Origin: RFSX01 sp964495785
GTDB lineage: Bacteria; Bacteroidota; Bacteroidia; Chitinophagales; Saprospiraceae
Assembly: GCA_964495785.1 (NCBI GenBank)
Contig: CAZBXL010000005.1
Location: 26,527-90,526 of the forward strand
Length of the DNA: 64,000 nt
Direction of reading: 5' to 3'
A model generated the notes under the pieces. It was not told where the DNA came from. It saw only the letters and a list, made by a program, of their open reading frames with translations, and did no database searches. Of this stretch, positions 28,558 to 37,728 are shown piece after piece (positions within the stretch are counted from its first letter, which is position 1; each line of letters starts with the position of its first letter). Position numbers and translations under genes: made by a program.

Positions 28558-29337
28558 TTAGGAATTAATAAACTTTCTTTTTTCAAATCTATATTTCATT
28601 TTACCACACTTTGCATTCAGGGTATTAATAAGGATATTGTCTGAGGATATACAGTTGATGAATAGCTGTTCGTATTCATCCCATTTTATATTGAATGGAG
28701 GTTTTCTGCATGTTTTGACCAAGCTAAAAATATAATTATTTCTGTGGCATATTAATCCACCTGGCTTTAAGGAAGTGGCTATGCTATTGAGTAATTGAGG
28801 ATCAAGTACTCTTAAGCTATCGATAAGCTCACGATCTAATTTAGAATGACGGTATACAGTTTTAAAAGAATTGGAAGCTGAAGTTTCGTTATCATATTCT
28901 AATACAAATAAAGTGAAGTGGTCGTACTCTGTTGGTGGATCGCTCTGCGGATACCTCTTATCAGAGTATGCATAATAGTTGGTGAGTCCTGTCTGATCAA
29001 AAATTTTAATATGAGCAATATCATTTTTCTTTAAGTCTTCTTTTGAGTGGTAACGCTGATTTTGTTTTAGTGTAGATTGTATAAAAGAATCAATTTGAGA
29101 ATCGATATTTAAGGGTCTATTTTCATAAAGGGCTAAGTTAAGATCACCTTGGTCATTTAATTCAATCTGATTTGGGCTTGTCTTATTGTAAGTCTCATTC
29201 TTTGCAGCAGGAGATGACTGTGTATTGTCATTAGAATTTGTTTTCTCATTTGTAATACATCCACACATAGAGATTGCGAGAAAATATAGAAATGTCAATT
29301 CTAATCTGATAATGCTATTTGTATTCTTGGAGATCAT
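28558..29337 (-). CDS. hypothetical lipoprotein
   Basis: 259 residues with an N-terminal membrane anchor and lipobox MCGC (Cys about 27), then a Ser/Asn/Thr-rich linker. The mature domain has an alpha/beta pattern (DHFTLFVLEYDNETSASNSFKTVYRHS, then LKPGGLICHRNNYIFSLVKTCRKPPF). No family is recognised. It sits in a row of three exported proteins on the minus strand broken by the gap. Confidence 0.68.
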   Translation of the reverse strand: MISKNTNSIIRLELTFLYFLAISMCGCITNEKTNSNDNTQSSPAAKNETYNKTSPNQIELNDQGDLNLALYENRPLNIDSQIDSFIQSTLKQNQRYHSKEDLKKNDIAHIKIFDQTGLTNYYAYSDKRYPQSDPPTEYDHFTLFVLEYDNETSASNSFKTVYRHSKLDRELIDSLRVLDPQLLNSIATSLKPGGLICHRNNYIFSLVKTCRKPPFNIKWDEYEQLFINCISSDNILINTLNAKCGKMKYRFEKRKFINS

Positions 29338-29511
29338 TTTTTATTGACAGTTTTTATTTTAGCGAATTTAGATAAATCTATTTATAAATCGATTGACTAA
29401 TATAGATGAACGATTAGGCTATTATTATGAATATCTACATCCAGAAAATGATTAACTATTCCTCAAGAAAAAATCCAAAATGATATAGGTTTTTTCTTAC
29501 TTTTAAAAACG

Positions 29512-30459
29512 ATGGAAAATAATAAAACAAAAGTAGCTATCATAGGTCCAGGTAATATAGGAACGGACTTAATGATCAAGGTCATACGCCTATCTAAGAA
29601 CTTAGATATGACAGCTATGGTAGGGATAGATCCTAATTCTGACGGATTAGCACGAGCTAAAAGAATGGGTTACTTGACGACAGCTGAAGGGCTCGCTGGT
29701 CTCGAAGGGATGCCAGAATGGAAGGATATAAAAATCATCTTTGATGCGACTTCTGCCAAAGCCCATGCTTATAATTGGGGTATAGTAGAAAAATATCCTG
29801 ATAAGAGAATTATCGACTTAACGCCGGCAGCCATCGGACCTTTTCTCGTGCCTTCAGTTAATTTCGATGAGACTCATAATGTGAGAAATGTCAATATGGT
29901 CACCTGCGGAGGACAAGCTACGATACCTATTGTCGCTGCAGTTAGTCAGGTAGCTAAAGTACATTATGGAGAAATAGTGGCCTCCATAGCCAGTAAGTCT
30001 GCTGGCCCAGGAACTCGAGCTAACATCGATGAATTTACAGAGACGACTGCACAAGCGATAGAGCAGGTCGGAGGTGCTGACAAAGGCAAAGCACTCATTA
30101 TTTTGAATCCCGCTGAGCCACCTTTGGTCATGAGAGATACGGTTTTTACTCTTAGTGAACAAGGGGATAGAGATGCCATCAGAGACAGCATTAATATGAT
30201 GGTGAATAAAGTACAGCAGTACGTACCTGGCTACTCATTACACCAAGAGGTTCAGTTTGATGATATCCCTGAAGACAAACCTGTATACATCGAAGGCCTT
30301 GGACATCGACACGGATTGAAGACAACAGTCTTATTGCGTGTAGAAGGAGCAGGTCATTATCTTCCGACTTATGCTGGCAACTTGGATATCATGACATCAG
30401 CCGCTATGATGACAGCTGATCAGTTCGTAGAAATAGAATCTGCAATCGCTAAGTCTTAA
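29512..30459 (+). CDS. mhpF: acetaldehyde dehydrogenase (CoA-acylating)
   Basis: A 315-residue enzyme that oxidises acetaldehyde to acetyl-CoA with NAD+ and CoA, and normally channels substrate from a partner aldolase. The NAD-binding GPGNIGTDL lies at 12-20 and the catalytic Cys at 132 in VTCGGQATIP, the same position as in DmpF. Further family blocks are SAGPGTRANIDEFTETT and LNPAEPPLVMRDTVF. The aldolase gene follows 24 bases downstream in the standard order. A hairpin terminator after the pair suggests a two-gene operon. Confidence 0.95.
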   Translation: MENNKTKVAIIGPGNIGTDLMIKVIRLSKNLDMTAMVGIDPNSDGLARAKRMGYLTTAEGLAGLEGMPEWKDIKIIFDATSAKAHAYNWGIVEKYPDKRIIDLTPAAIGPFLVPSVNFDETHNVRNVNMVTCGGQATIPIVAAVSQVAKVHYGEIVASIASKSAGPGTRANIDEFTETTAQAIEQVGGADKGKALIILNPAEPPLVMRDTVFTLSEQGDRDAIRDSINMMVNKVQQYVPGYSLHQEVQFDDIPEDKPVYIEGLGHRHGLKTTVLLRVEGAGHYLPTYAGNLDIMTSAAMMTADQFVEIESAIAKS

Positions 30460-30483
30460 TTTTAAATCAGAATAAAAAATATA

Positions 30484-31500
30484 ATGGCTAATCTATATAT
30501 ACAGGATGTCACATTAAGAGATGGTATGCATCCGATCCAGCATCAATATACAAAACAACAAATTCTCGATATCGCTATAGCTCTGGACAAAGCTAAAGTT
30601 GATGCTATAGAAATTGCACATGGTGATGGGCTGACTGGAGGAAGTTTTAATTATGGCTTTGGTGCACACACAGATTGGCAGTGGATAGAAGGTGTAGCTG
30701 ATCATCTAACACATGCTAAATTAACGACACTTCTGATCCCTGGCATAGGTACAATAGAAGATCTCAAAAGAGCTAAAGATCTTGGGGTAGAATCCGTAAG
30801 AGTAGCCACTCATTGTACAGAGGCAGATATTTCTGCTCAACATATAGAAGCTGCCAGAAATATGGATATGGATGTCTCAGGTTTTCTGATGATGGCGCAT
30901 ATGAATGATCCGGTTAACTTAGCTGCACAAGCTCAACTGATGGAATCCTATGGTGCTCATTGTGTCTATGTAACAGACTCCGCAGGCGCCTTATTAATGG
31001 ATGGTGTCAGGGAACGTATAAGAGAATTCAAATCTATATTAAAACCAGAAACTGAAATCGGTATTCATTGTCATCATAATCTATCCTTGGGTGTCGCTAA
31101 TACTATCGTAGCTATGGAAGAAGGGGCTACCAGATTAGATGCATCATTAGCCGGTATGGGAGCAGGCGCAGGGAATTGTCCATTAGAAGTATTAGTAGCT
31201 GTACTTAATAGAATGGAAGCCGAACATAATTCTGACTTATTCCAATTAATGGATATCGCAGATGACGTCATACGTCCACTACAGCAGCGTCCTGTGCAAG
31301 TCGATAGGGAGACATTGTCATTGGGTTATTCTGGAGTGTATTCCAGTTTTCTGTTGCACTCTGAGCGAGCTGCTAAGAAATATGGCTTGGATACAAGGAC
31401 TATCCTTAATGAATTAGGTCAACGAGAAATGGTTGGTGGTCAAGAAGATATGATAATTGATGTCGCTTTAGATTTAGTCAATGCAAGTAAGAAGGGATAG
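30484..31500 (+). CDS. mhpE: 4-hydroxy-2-oxovalerate aldolase
   Basis: A 338-residue TIM-barrel aldolase of the DmpG/MhpE type that splits 4-hydroxy-2-oxovalerate into pyruvate and acetaldehyde. Motifs: TLRDGMHP (10-17; Arg12, Asp13), the metal ligands in GIHCHHN (194-199), and the C-terminal communication domain with RPVQVDRETLSLGYSGVYSSF. It pairs with mhpF. No ring-cleavage dioxygenase, hydrolase or 2-oxopentenoate hydratase is next to them, so the upstream source of substrate is unknown here. Confidence 0.95.
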   Translation: MANLYIQDVTLRDGMHPIQHQYTKQQILDIAIALDKAKVDAIEIAHGDGLTGGSFNYGFGAHTDWQWIEGVADHLTHAKLTTLLIPGIGTIEDLKRAKDLGVESVRVATHCTEADISAQHIEAARNMDMDVSGFLMMAHMNDPVNLAAQAQLMESYGAHCVYVTDSAGALLMDGVRERIREFKSILKPETEIGIHCHHNLSLGVANTIVAMEEGATRLDASLAGMGAGAGNCPLEVLVAVLNRMEAEHNSDLFQLMDIADDVIRPLQQRPVQVDRETLSLGYSGVYSSFLLHSERAAKKYGLDTRTILNELGQREMVGGQEDMIIDVALDLVNASKKG

Positions 31501-31563
31501 TGTCCTTATAACTTTACTGCATTTTATAAATGGTGGAATATGCGAGGCATCCTTTTTTCAGTT

Positions 31564-31591
31564 TAAAAATATAGAGAAATCTATTTTTTTT
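31564..31591. terminator. bidirectional terminator between mhpE and DUF2200 gene
   Basis: The stem ataga / tctat closes a GAAA tetraloop, is extended by A/T pairs, and is followed on the + strand by seven T and on the - strand by a shorter T run. It overlaps the stop codon of the minus-strand gene and fits both convergent transcripts. Confidence 0.6.
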
Positions 31592-31967
31592 AGACTTTTT
31601 CTTTGCGTAAGATTTTTTCCATCTTACGACCTTTTGCTAATTCATCAACAAGTTTTTCCATCATCCTACATTGCTTGTATACCATAAATTCATCCTCTAT
31701 ATCTTCTATTCTATATCCGCAGACGACTCCTTTTATAAGATGTGCATTGGGATGCATTTTAGATTTTTTAAAAAATGTTTCGAATGTCACTTTATCATCT
31801 ATTAGCTTTTGGATTTTTTTCTCATTGTATCCTGTTAACCATTCAATGACTTGATTCAACTCCTCTTGGGTTCTACCGTTTTTTATTAATCTATTCAAGT
31901 ATAGCGGATAAATAGATCCAAAAATCATTTTAGCCACTTTGTCGTTTTTTTCAGCTGTAACTTTCAT
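31590..31967 (-). CDS. DUF2200-family protein
   Basis: 125 residues that match the DUF2200 pattern throughout: FGSIYPLYLNRLIKNGRTQEELNQVIEWLTGY (about 16-47), VTFETFFKKSKMHPNAHLIKGVVCGYRIEDIED (60-92), and LVDELAKGRKMEKILR near the end. Cytosolic, mostly helical, function unknown. Convergent with mhpE. Confidence 0.88.
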   Translation of the reverse strand: MKVTAEKNDKVAKMIFGSIYPLYLNRLIKNGRTQEELNQVIEWLTGYNEKKIQKLIDDKVTFETFFKKSKMHPNAHLIKGVVCGYRIEDIEDEFMVYKQCRMMEKLVDELAKGRKMEKILRKEKV

Positions 31968-32065
31968 TTTTATTTCGATTAATAATGACCCAATAAATTT
32001 AGTAAAATGAAGGAATAGTCCTAAAGTAATAATTTAAATTAAAATACTTCAAACATAACTTTGAG

Positions 32066-32320
32066 TTACGTTTTATTTTTCTGATTCTGAAATATATAAT
32101 CCAGATACATTGCTTCCACTTTATCTCTGGCCCATTGCGTTTTTCTGAGGAACTTGAGGCTTGATTTGATAGAGGGCTCATGATTAAAGCATCTGATATT
32201 TATAGTACGGCCCATCTCTTCCCATCCGTAAGCATGGACTAATGTTTCTAAGATATCTGCTAACTTAACGCCATGTAGTGGGTTATTAGCTTGTTTTTCT
32301 ATTTTAGGTTTTTCATCCAT
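32066..32320 (-). CDS. VF530-family DNA-binding protein
   Basis: 84 residues with the near-invariant VF530 core: NNPLHGVKLADILETLVHAYGWEEMG (about 12-37), then INIRCFNHEPSIKSSLKFLRKTQWARDKVEAMYL. The family (DUF2132) is annotated as DNA-binding from structure; the cellular role is unknown. It lies 74 bp upstream of topB on the other side of a small gap, same strand. Confidence 0.9.
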   Translation of the reverse strand: MDEKPKIEKQANNPLHGVKLADILETLVHAYGWEEMGRTINIRCFNHEPSIKSSLKFLRKTQWARDKVEAMYLDYIFQNQKNKT

Positions 32321-32394
32321 TTGATTGTTGTTTGTTTTGCAAGTACATTACTCACAATTGGTTCATGTTATATAAGATTGCCCTTGTTATAATC

Positions 32395-34794
32395 TTATGT
32401 TTTGCCTCCTATAATTTTAAGGACTAAGTCTTTAGTTAGTTTCTGACCAGCAGCTTTCGATTTTATATCTACAAATGAATATCTTAGATCACAGCCTGAC
32501 TTCCATCGTGAGCATCCATAAGCGGTTTTACCTTTTATAAGTTGCCCTTTTTTGCATTTAGGACATGGCGGCATAGCTTCAGTATTGATGGTTGTTGTTT
32601 TTGGATTTGTACTTTTACTTTGCGACTTGGTGAATATAAGTTGTTGGTTATGATCCATAGAGACTGTCCCTTCAGCTTTTCCATTTTCAGTAACAAATCC
32701 TTTCAGATTAATTGTTGATCCTTTTTCTACAAGTCTTTTAATTTGCTTGTCACTTATTTTTTTGCCCATGTAGACAAATGGTATCCCAAAGTTACATCCA
32801 CTTTTATAATGCGTACATCCATATCGAGTATTGCCTTTTATAACTTGACCTGTCTTACATTTTGGACATTTCATTTTAGAGCTTGATGTAGACTCTTTTT
32901 TGGTAGTAGTACTTTTTTTACGATGAGCTGACTTTTTATTTTCTTTTGATTTATTCTTTTTCCAATTGTTTTTTGTGTTTGATTTATTTGTTACCGATAC
33001 AAATCGCTTTATGTTTTTTTCTATTCTGACTTCGTTGACTAATTCACGGACCATTTCTTTCATATCTTTAATGAATGGCTTAGGGCTGTAAGTGCCTTGC
33101 TCGATTTCCTTAAGTCGCTTTTCCCATTGTCCAGTTAATTCTGCTGAAGTAAGCAGTTTGTTTTTGATTGTATCGATAAGTTGAATACCCATCTCTGTAG
33201 GTATGATCTGTTTCTTTTTACGGTAAGTATATTTTCTTTTGAATAGGGTTTCTATAATATTGGCACGAGTAGAAGGTCTTCCGATTCCGTTAGCCTTCAT
33301 AAGTTCTCTCAGTTCCTCATTATCTACTTGTTTGCCTGCGGTCTCCATAGCACGTAGTAGTGATGCTTCTGTATAGTACGCAGGCGCCTTAGTTATCTTC
33401 TCAAGTAGTGATGGCTTATGAGGGCCTTGTTCTCCTTTCACAAAAGAAGGCAGTACTTTATCATCGTCATTTTTCTCTTTGTCGTCTGATGATTCTGTTG
33501 ATGTTTTGTCTTTTTTAGGAAATAGTATTCTCCACCCTTGATCGATAATCTCTTTGCCTTTGGCTACAAATTCTACCGACTCTACCTTGGCCTTGACGGT
33601 TGTCTTAGCTACTTTACAGTCAGGGAGGAATACAGCGAGAAAACGCCGTACAATCATATCATAGACTTGTTGTTGCTCACCATTAAGATGCTGCTGTTCT
33701 CCGGTAGGAATGATAGCGTGGTGATCTGTCACCTTCTTATCGTCAAATACTTTTTTAGATTTCCTAATTTTCGATTTTAATAAACCCTCGGTGTATTCCG
33801 TGTAGTCTTTCAGGCCTTTTAATATATCTGGAACTTTAGGATATACATCTTCTGGCAAGTAAGTCGTGTCGACTCTGGGGTAAGAGACGACTTTCATTTC
33901 GTATAATTTCTGTACTACTTTCAGTGTTTTTTCTGCACTGAAGCCATACTTATTATTACAGTGGACTTGTATACTTGTAAGATCATACAGCTTTGGTGCA
34001 TATTCCTTACCGTCTTTCTTTTCTACTTGCGTGATCACTAAATCTTTACCAGATATTTGATTCAGTAATTCTTCTCCTTTTTCTTGTTTTTCAAATCGTC
34101 CAGTCGTGTGTTTAAAAATCACTTTACGGTAAAGTGTATGTAACTCCCAATAAGGTTTCGGAACAAAATTTATTATTTTATAGTGCCTTCTGACAAGCAT
34201 GGCGAGGGTAGGCGTCTGCACTCTACCTATAGAGAGCACCTGTTTATATCCACCATACTTGAGGGTATATAGTCGAGTAGCATTCATGCCGAGTAACCAA
34301 TCACCAATGGCTCTGGAACTAGCAGCGTAATATATCTTATCGAAGTCGTTAGAAGGTTTTAATTCTTGGAATCCTCTACGTATCGCTTCTGAAGTCAGCG
34401 AAGATATCCATAGTCTCTCAATCTTTCCTTTGTAACCCGCTTCTTTGATAACCCATCTTTGTATCAGTTCTCCTTCTGTTCCGGCATCGCCACAATTAAT
34501 GACGAGTTTGGCCTTCTTAAAAAGTCCTTTGATGATTTTAAATTGTTTTTTAACGCCAGTGTTGTCCATGACCTTCGTCTCAAATCGGTCAGGTAACATA
34601 GGAAGACTGTCAAGGTCCCACTTCTTCCATTGAGGCTTATAATCTTGCGGTGGAAGTAGCGTACAGAAATGACCAAAGGTCCACGTCACCTGATATCCAT
34701 TACCTTCAAAGTAGCCGTCTTTTCTTGTTTTGGCTCCTATGACATAGGCTATTTCTTTAGCGACGCTTGGTTTTTCTGCAATACAGACTTTCAC
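32395..34794 (-). CDS. topB: DNA topoisomerase III
   Basis: A 799-residue type IA topoisomerase. The TOPRIM domain begins MKVCIAEKPSVA and has the acidic CGDAGTEGEL (101-110; Asp103, Glu107, Glu109). The active-site Tyr305 lies in VVSYPRVD (the usual Thr is Val). IGRVQTPTLAMLVRRHY is typical of the core. The C-terminus carries a Lys/Ser-rich linker and two Topo zinc-ribbon-like repeats starting CPKCKTGQ (about 642) and CPKCKKGQ (about 741). It decatenates DNA by single-strand passage. The length and the stand-alone chromosomal position suggest the housekeeping enzyme rather than a plasmid or ICE copy. Confidence 0.94.
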   Translation of the reverse strand: MKVCIAEKPSVAKEIAYVIGAKTRKDGYFEGNGYQVTWTFGHFCTLLPPQDYKPQWKKWDLDSLPMLPDRFETKVMDNTGVKKQFKIIKGLFKKAKLVINCGDAGTEGELIQRWVIKEAGYKGKIERLWISSLTSEAIRRGFQELKPSNDFDKIYYAASSRAIGDWLLGMNATRLYTLKYGGYKQVLSIGRVQTPTLAMLVRRHYKIINFVPKPYWELHTLYRKVIFKHTTGRFEKQEKGEELLNQISGKDLVITQVEKKDGKEYAPKLYDLTSIQVHCNNKYGFSAEKTLKVVQKLYEMKVVSYPRVDTTYLPEDVYPKVPDILKGLKDYTEYTEGLLKSKIRKSKKVFDDKKVTDHHAIIPTGEQQHLNGEQQQVYDMIVRRFLAVFLPDCKVAKTTVKAKVESVEFVAKGKEIIDQGWRILFPKKDKTSTESSDDKEKNDDDKVLPSFVKGEQGPHKPSLLEKITKAPAYYTEASLLRAMETAGKQVDNEELRELMKANGIGRPSTRANIIETLFKRKYTYRKKKQIIPTEMGIQLIDTIKNKLLTSAELTGQWEKRLKEIEQGTYSPKPFIKDMKEMVRELVNEVRIEKNIKRFVSVTNKSNTKNNWKKNKSKENKKSAHRKKSTTTKKESTSSSKMKCPKCKTGQVIKGNTRYGCTHYKSGCNFGIPFVYMGKKISDKQIKRLVEKGSTINLKGFVTENGKAEGTVSMDHNQQLIFTKSQSKSTNPKTTTINTEAMPPCPKCKKGQLIKGKTAYGCSRWKSGCDLRYSFVDIKSKAAGQKLTKDLVLKIIGGKT

Positions 34795-34998
34795 TTTATG
34801 TGTATATATAGATTATGACACATGAAAGTAATTAATCATATGAGATTATTTGAATGCGGTAAGTGCTAAATAGAACGATCTTGAGTATGTCGTGTAAGAA
34901 AAAGATGTTTATTTTTCTTACAACAATGTGGCTTCAATCTTATAGGTTGGTGGTCGGCATTATTATTATACTAAAATCTTAGTGAGTATAAAAAAGTT

Positions 34999-35042
34999 GA
35001 GAGGCGTATCTTTTCCATTTTATTTGGTAAGATACGCCTCTC
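34999..35042 (-). terminator. strong terminator after the Lys-rich repeat protein
   Basis: A perfect 14-bp inverted repeat (gagaggcgtatctt / aagatacgcctctc) with a 16-nt loop starts 33 bases beyond the stop at 35075. On the minus strand it is followed by aactttttttata. It ends the transcript of the two minus-strand genes 35075-36040. Confidence 0.8.
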
Positions 35043-35074
35043 GATATTGACATGTTTATATGTAGGCTATGAAT

Positions 35075-35797
35075 CTATTTGATATTTGCCTTCTTTAATT
35101 TTGATTCGAGGATAGAGATTTTCTCTTCTGTATTTTCTACTTTAATTATTTCTTCTTCGTACTCTTCATCAGAAATTTCTCCATTCTCCTTTTCTTTCTT
35201 CAACTTGTCTTTTGCTTTTGCCACTTTATCTTTTGCTTCTTTTACTTTATCTGCTCCTTTAGTTTTGGTTGCTTTTAATTCGGCCTTTTTAGCTTCATTG
35301 GTTGCTTTTGCTTCTGCAGCTCTCGCTTGCCCAAATTCCTTTCCCTTTAACTCGCCTTTATTTTTGCCATAAGCTTTACCTTCTTTAGTTTTAACATCAC
35401 CGTCATCTATACCATTATCCATATCATTATCTTGGTCTTTAACTTTATTTTTCATCTCTTCTGATTTGGCTTTCCCTTTTCCTTTTATTTCATCCACCTG
35501 ATCGTCGCCACTGTTTTTCATTTCTTCTGCTTTAGCCTTTCCTTTGTTTTTCATTTTATCCGCTTTGGCTTTACCTTTACCTCTCATTTCATTGACTTGG
35601 TCTTCTTCACTATTCTTCATCTCCTCTGCTTTGGCTTTGGCTTTGTTCTTCATTTGATCCGTTTTAGCTTTGCCTTTGGCTTTAGCTTGTTCACTTTTGG
35701 CCTTGCCATTATTTTGAGCTGATACTGTTATACTCGTGCCACTGAATACCATTAAGAGCATAAGAATATTTACGATTATTGTCTTTGAATATTTCAT
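35075..35797 (-). CDS. exported lysine-rich coiled-coil repeat protein
   Basis: 240 residues: signal peptide (1-28, ending TVSAQ) and then almost pure Lys/Ala/Glu/Asp repeats. A 33-34-residue unit (KAKAEEMKNS..DQV.E..GKGKAKADKMKNKG) occurs about twice, built of shorter GKAKxxxMKN-like pieces of about 11 residues. The last 60 residues are a heptad-like coiled coil (DEEYEEEIIKVENTEEKISILESKLKK) after GEISDEEYEE. The style resembles LEA-like or apolipoprotein-like 11-mer helices, but that is an analogy and no family is assigned. It follows a small lipoprotein gene by 33 bases and ends at a strong hairpin. Confidence 0.75.
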   Translation of the reverse strand: MKYSKTIIVNILMLLMVFSGTSITVSAQNNGKAKSEQAKAKGKAKTDQMKNKAKAKAEEMKNSEEDQVNEMRGKGKAKADKMKNKGKAKAEEMKNSGDDQVDEIKGKGKAKSEEMKNKVKDQDNDMDNGIDDGDVKTKEGKAYGKNKGELKGKEFGQARAAEAKATNEAKKAELKATKTKGADKVKEAKDKVAKAKDKLKKEKENGEISDEEYEEEIIKVENTEEKISILESKLKKANIK

Positions 35798-35830
35798 AAT
35801 AATTTGCTTTTTAATTAAATGTTAAATTAA

Positions 35831-36040
35831 TTACTTTTCTAAATCCTTTAGAAGATTGTCTAATTCTTCAATCTCTTTATTGATGTCTGCATCAAGATTC
35901 TGGAGTTCATTATTTTCTTTTTCTATTGCAATAATTTTTTCTGGCTCCATAGTGGCAGTAGTGCTTTTACTGTCTTTTTTATCTGTGCAAGCGTATACAG
36001 ACAACAGAAAACATGTCAGGGTAATTAGTTTGATTTTCAT
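35831..36040 (-). CDS. small lipoprotein with coiled coil
   Basis: 69 residues: lipoprotein signal with LSVYAC (Cys18), then a charged linker and a C-terminal helix (EKENNELQNLDADINKEIEELDNLLKDLEK) with heptad-like Leu/Ile spacing. It is the first gene of a two-gene unit with the Lys-rich repeat protein, whose C-terminal coiled coil could be its partner (inference). Confidence 0.68.
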   Translation of the reverse strand: MKIKLITLTCFLLSVYACTDKKDSKSTTATMEPEKIIAIEKENNELQNLDADINKEIEELDNLLKDLEK

Positions 36041-36435
36041 TTTAAAGTTTTTATTTTTTGTTTTGACTGTAACTGTAATACGTCGTCACATTTGTAAAGA
36101 GACATTGAATTGTGAGTTTATTAAACGATTAGTTGTTTAACCTTAATGTAACTGTCTTGGGGCTTGTATAATTGATTATATCTCGAGACTTAGCCCCAGT
36201 ATCGTTATTGTAAAATTTATCTTCTCGTGGAGACTTCGTAGATTTAAGATATTGCAAATACTTACCGTTGCCATCATTGATGTCATTTTCTGATAGATTT
36301 TTTTTAATATCAAATATAGTATAGCTTGTTGTAGGCGAGTGGTACAAGATTGTCACGTCATACTTTATTCTAAAAGGCATAAAAAAAGCGAGAATCAAAT
36401 TATGATCTTCGCTTCTATTATTTTATAGTTTACTC
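36041..36435. other. intergenic region with hairpins, no convincing gene
   Basis: An 89-codon frame here overlaps the terminator of the upstream gene and is not supported. A 7-bp inverted repeat (tggggct / agcccca, 36158-36164 / 36192-36198) with a 27-nt loop is present. Confidence 0.3.
36387..36413 (-). terminator. terminator after the PDZ-T9SS protein gene
   Basis: The stem agcga / tcgct, extended by partial pairing towards the loop, is followed on the minus strand by ctttttttatgcc. It starts 23 bases past the stop at 36436. Confidence 0.6.
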
Positions 36436-37350
36436 TTATTTAGTGAGCTGTACTTTCTGATTTTGTACAACTTGTCCTTGTTGTATGGTGATGATATATG
36501 TGCCATCACTTTCAGCACTAAGATCATAATCAATATCTATATGATCACTGAAATCAGATATTACTTCTCTGTAGACTAAACTTCCCAGCATGTCTTTTAC
36601 ACTAAATATAACATCCTCATCTGACGCTGATGTATAACTGATATGGGATATGTCTCTTGTCGGATTAGGATATATATTCATAGAGACTTCTTCAGTAATA
36701 ACGTCTTTGTTATTGAGTCCTGCTAATTCAAATGCTTCTTCAGTACAGTGCTTATAAGTTACAGTCTTAGTGCCTCTGCTACCCATGATTACATTTTTAT
36801 AATATGGACTTCCTCCATTTTCTAATTTTAATCTTACGCGTTCTCCTATAGAACTCGTCTTAATTGCTGATATAAGATCGCAAGGACTATTAAGAACTTC
36901 GTCGTTGTATTCGAGGATACTTTCAGTAGTGGATATTCCAGCTATTGCTGCTGCTGTAGTGGGTACAATTTTTTTGAGATTTACACCATTGAGATCTATT
37001 TTTTCGATAGCTTCGACACCTAGGAAAGGAGTGAACTTAGTCTCAGTATTTTCGCATATATAATCAGTGTATATGTCCTCTTGCTCATAAGAATCGTACT
37101 TAAGGATGGTAGACGAAAGGTCTTCTTTGATATAGCCATTGATCAGGACTCTATCTAAGTGTGCATTTTCTTTTATAAATGCAGGAATGTCAAATGACAA
37201 AACTTCAGCACCGTTTAATTGAAATTGTTCTGACGAACCATCTTTATTTATAGTCTGCACGGTGAGCCTTTTAGTATTCTTGACTGATTGGCCAAAACAA
37301 AAATTCATAACGCCTATAACCATTAGGGTACACAAAAACATCTTTCTCAT
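36436..37350 (-). CDS. secreted PDZ-like protein with T9SS sorting domain
   Basis: 304 residues. A signal peptide (1-20, ending FCFGQ) is followed by a beta-rich domain with KYDSYEQEDIYTDYICEN. Residues about 109-195 look like a PDZ domain (FLGVEAI ... VNLKKIVPTTAAAIAGISTTESILEYNDEVLNSPCDLISAIKTS.IGERVRLKLEN), the form used for peptide binding in proteases, but no protease domain is present. The type A T9SS sorting domain starts at about 226 (MNIYPNPTRD) and ends VQNQKVQLTK. It should be carried over the outer membrane and anchored or released. Confidence 0.8.
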   Translation of the reverse strand: MRKMFLCTLMVIGVMNFCFGQSVKNTKRLTVQTINKDGSSEQFQLNGAEVLSFDIPAFIKENAHLDRVLINGYIKEDLSSTILKYDSYEQEDIYTDYICENTETKFTPFLGVEAIEKIDLNGVNLKKIVPTTAAAIAGISTTESILEYNDEVLNSPCDLISAIKTSSIGERVRLKLENGGSPYYKNVIMGSRGTKTVTYKHCTEEAFELAGLNNKDVITEEVSMNIYPNPTRDISHISYTSASDEDVIFSVKDMLGSLVYREVISDFSDHIDIDYDLSAESDGTYIITIQQGQVVQNQKVQLTK

Positions 37351-37728
37351 AATCTTCTGTTATTTCTTTTAAATAATTAAATCAAAACGTGACCTACAGT
37401 TAATACTTAGGTATGCTAAAGCAAGACACCTTAGTGAGTCTAAGTATCTGTAGTTTTAAATAAATCCAATATTATCTTAGGTTGGTAGGAATGATACGCT
37501 ATTAAGACGTTTGCGAGAGGCTATAGTTACCTGAACGGTATGTTAAAGTATGAAATAGGATAATAATGTCAAACACTATACAATTGAGTAATATGAAACG
37601 AATGATTTGTTTTTTTAAATGCCGCAACATAAAATTACATATGGGGCTTATTGCTTAATATTTAAAGTTGAGATTCTGATCAAGAATAGAATTAAAAGTT
37701 TGACCACTCAGGTGGTAACATAAGTATA
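37351..37728. other. 378-bp intergenic region with a long stem-loop
   Basis: No gene. A broken inverted repeat pairs ctacag (37394-37399) with ctgtag (37448-37453) and atacttag (37403-37410) with ctaagtat (37440-37447), leaving a 3-nt bulge and a 29-nt loop. It lies 44 bp before the PDZ-T9SS start and could be a leader structure or an upstream terminator; no T run follows. Confidence 0.4.

Noticed and set aside
28307..28644. Plus-strand frames crossing the 28437-28536 gap
   Set aside because: They consist mostly of N and run antisense to two minus-strand exported-protein genes.
36129..36398. 89-codon minus-strand frame
   Set aside because: Its start overlaps the terminator of the upstream gene (36387-36413), the protein matches no family and the region holds another inverted repeat; I left it out although a remnant gene is possible.
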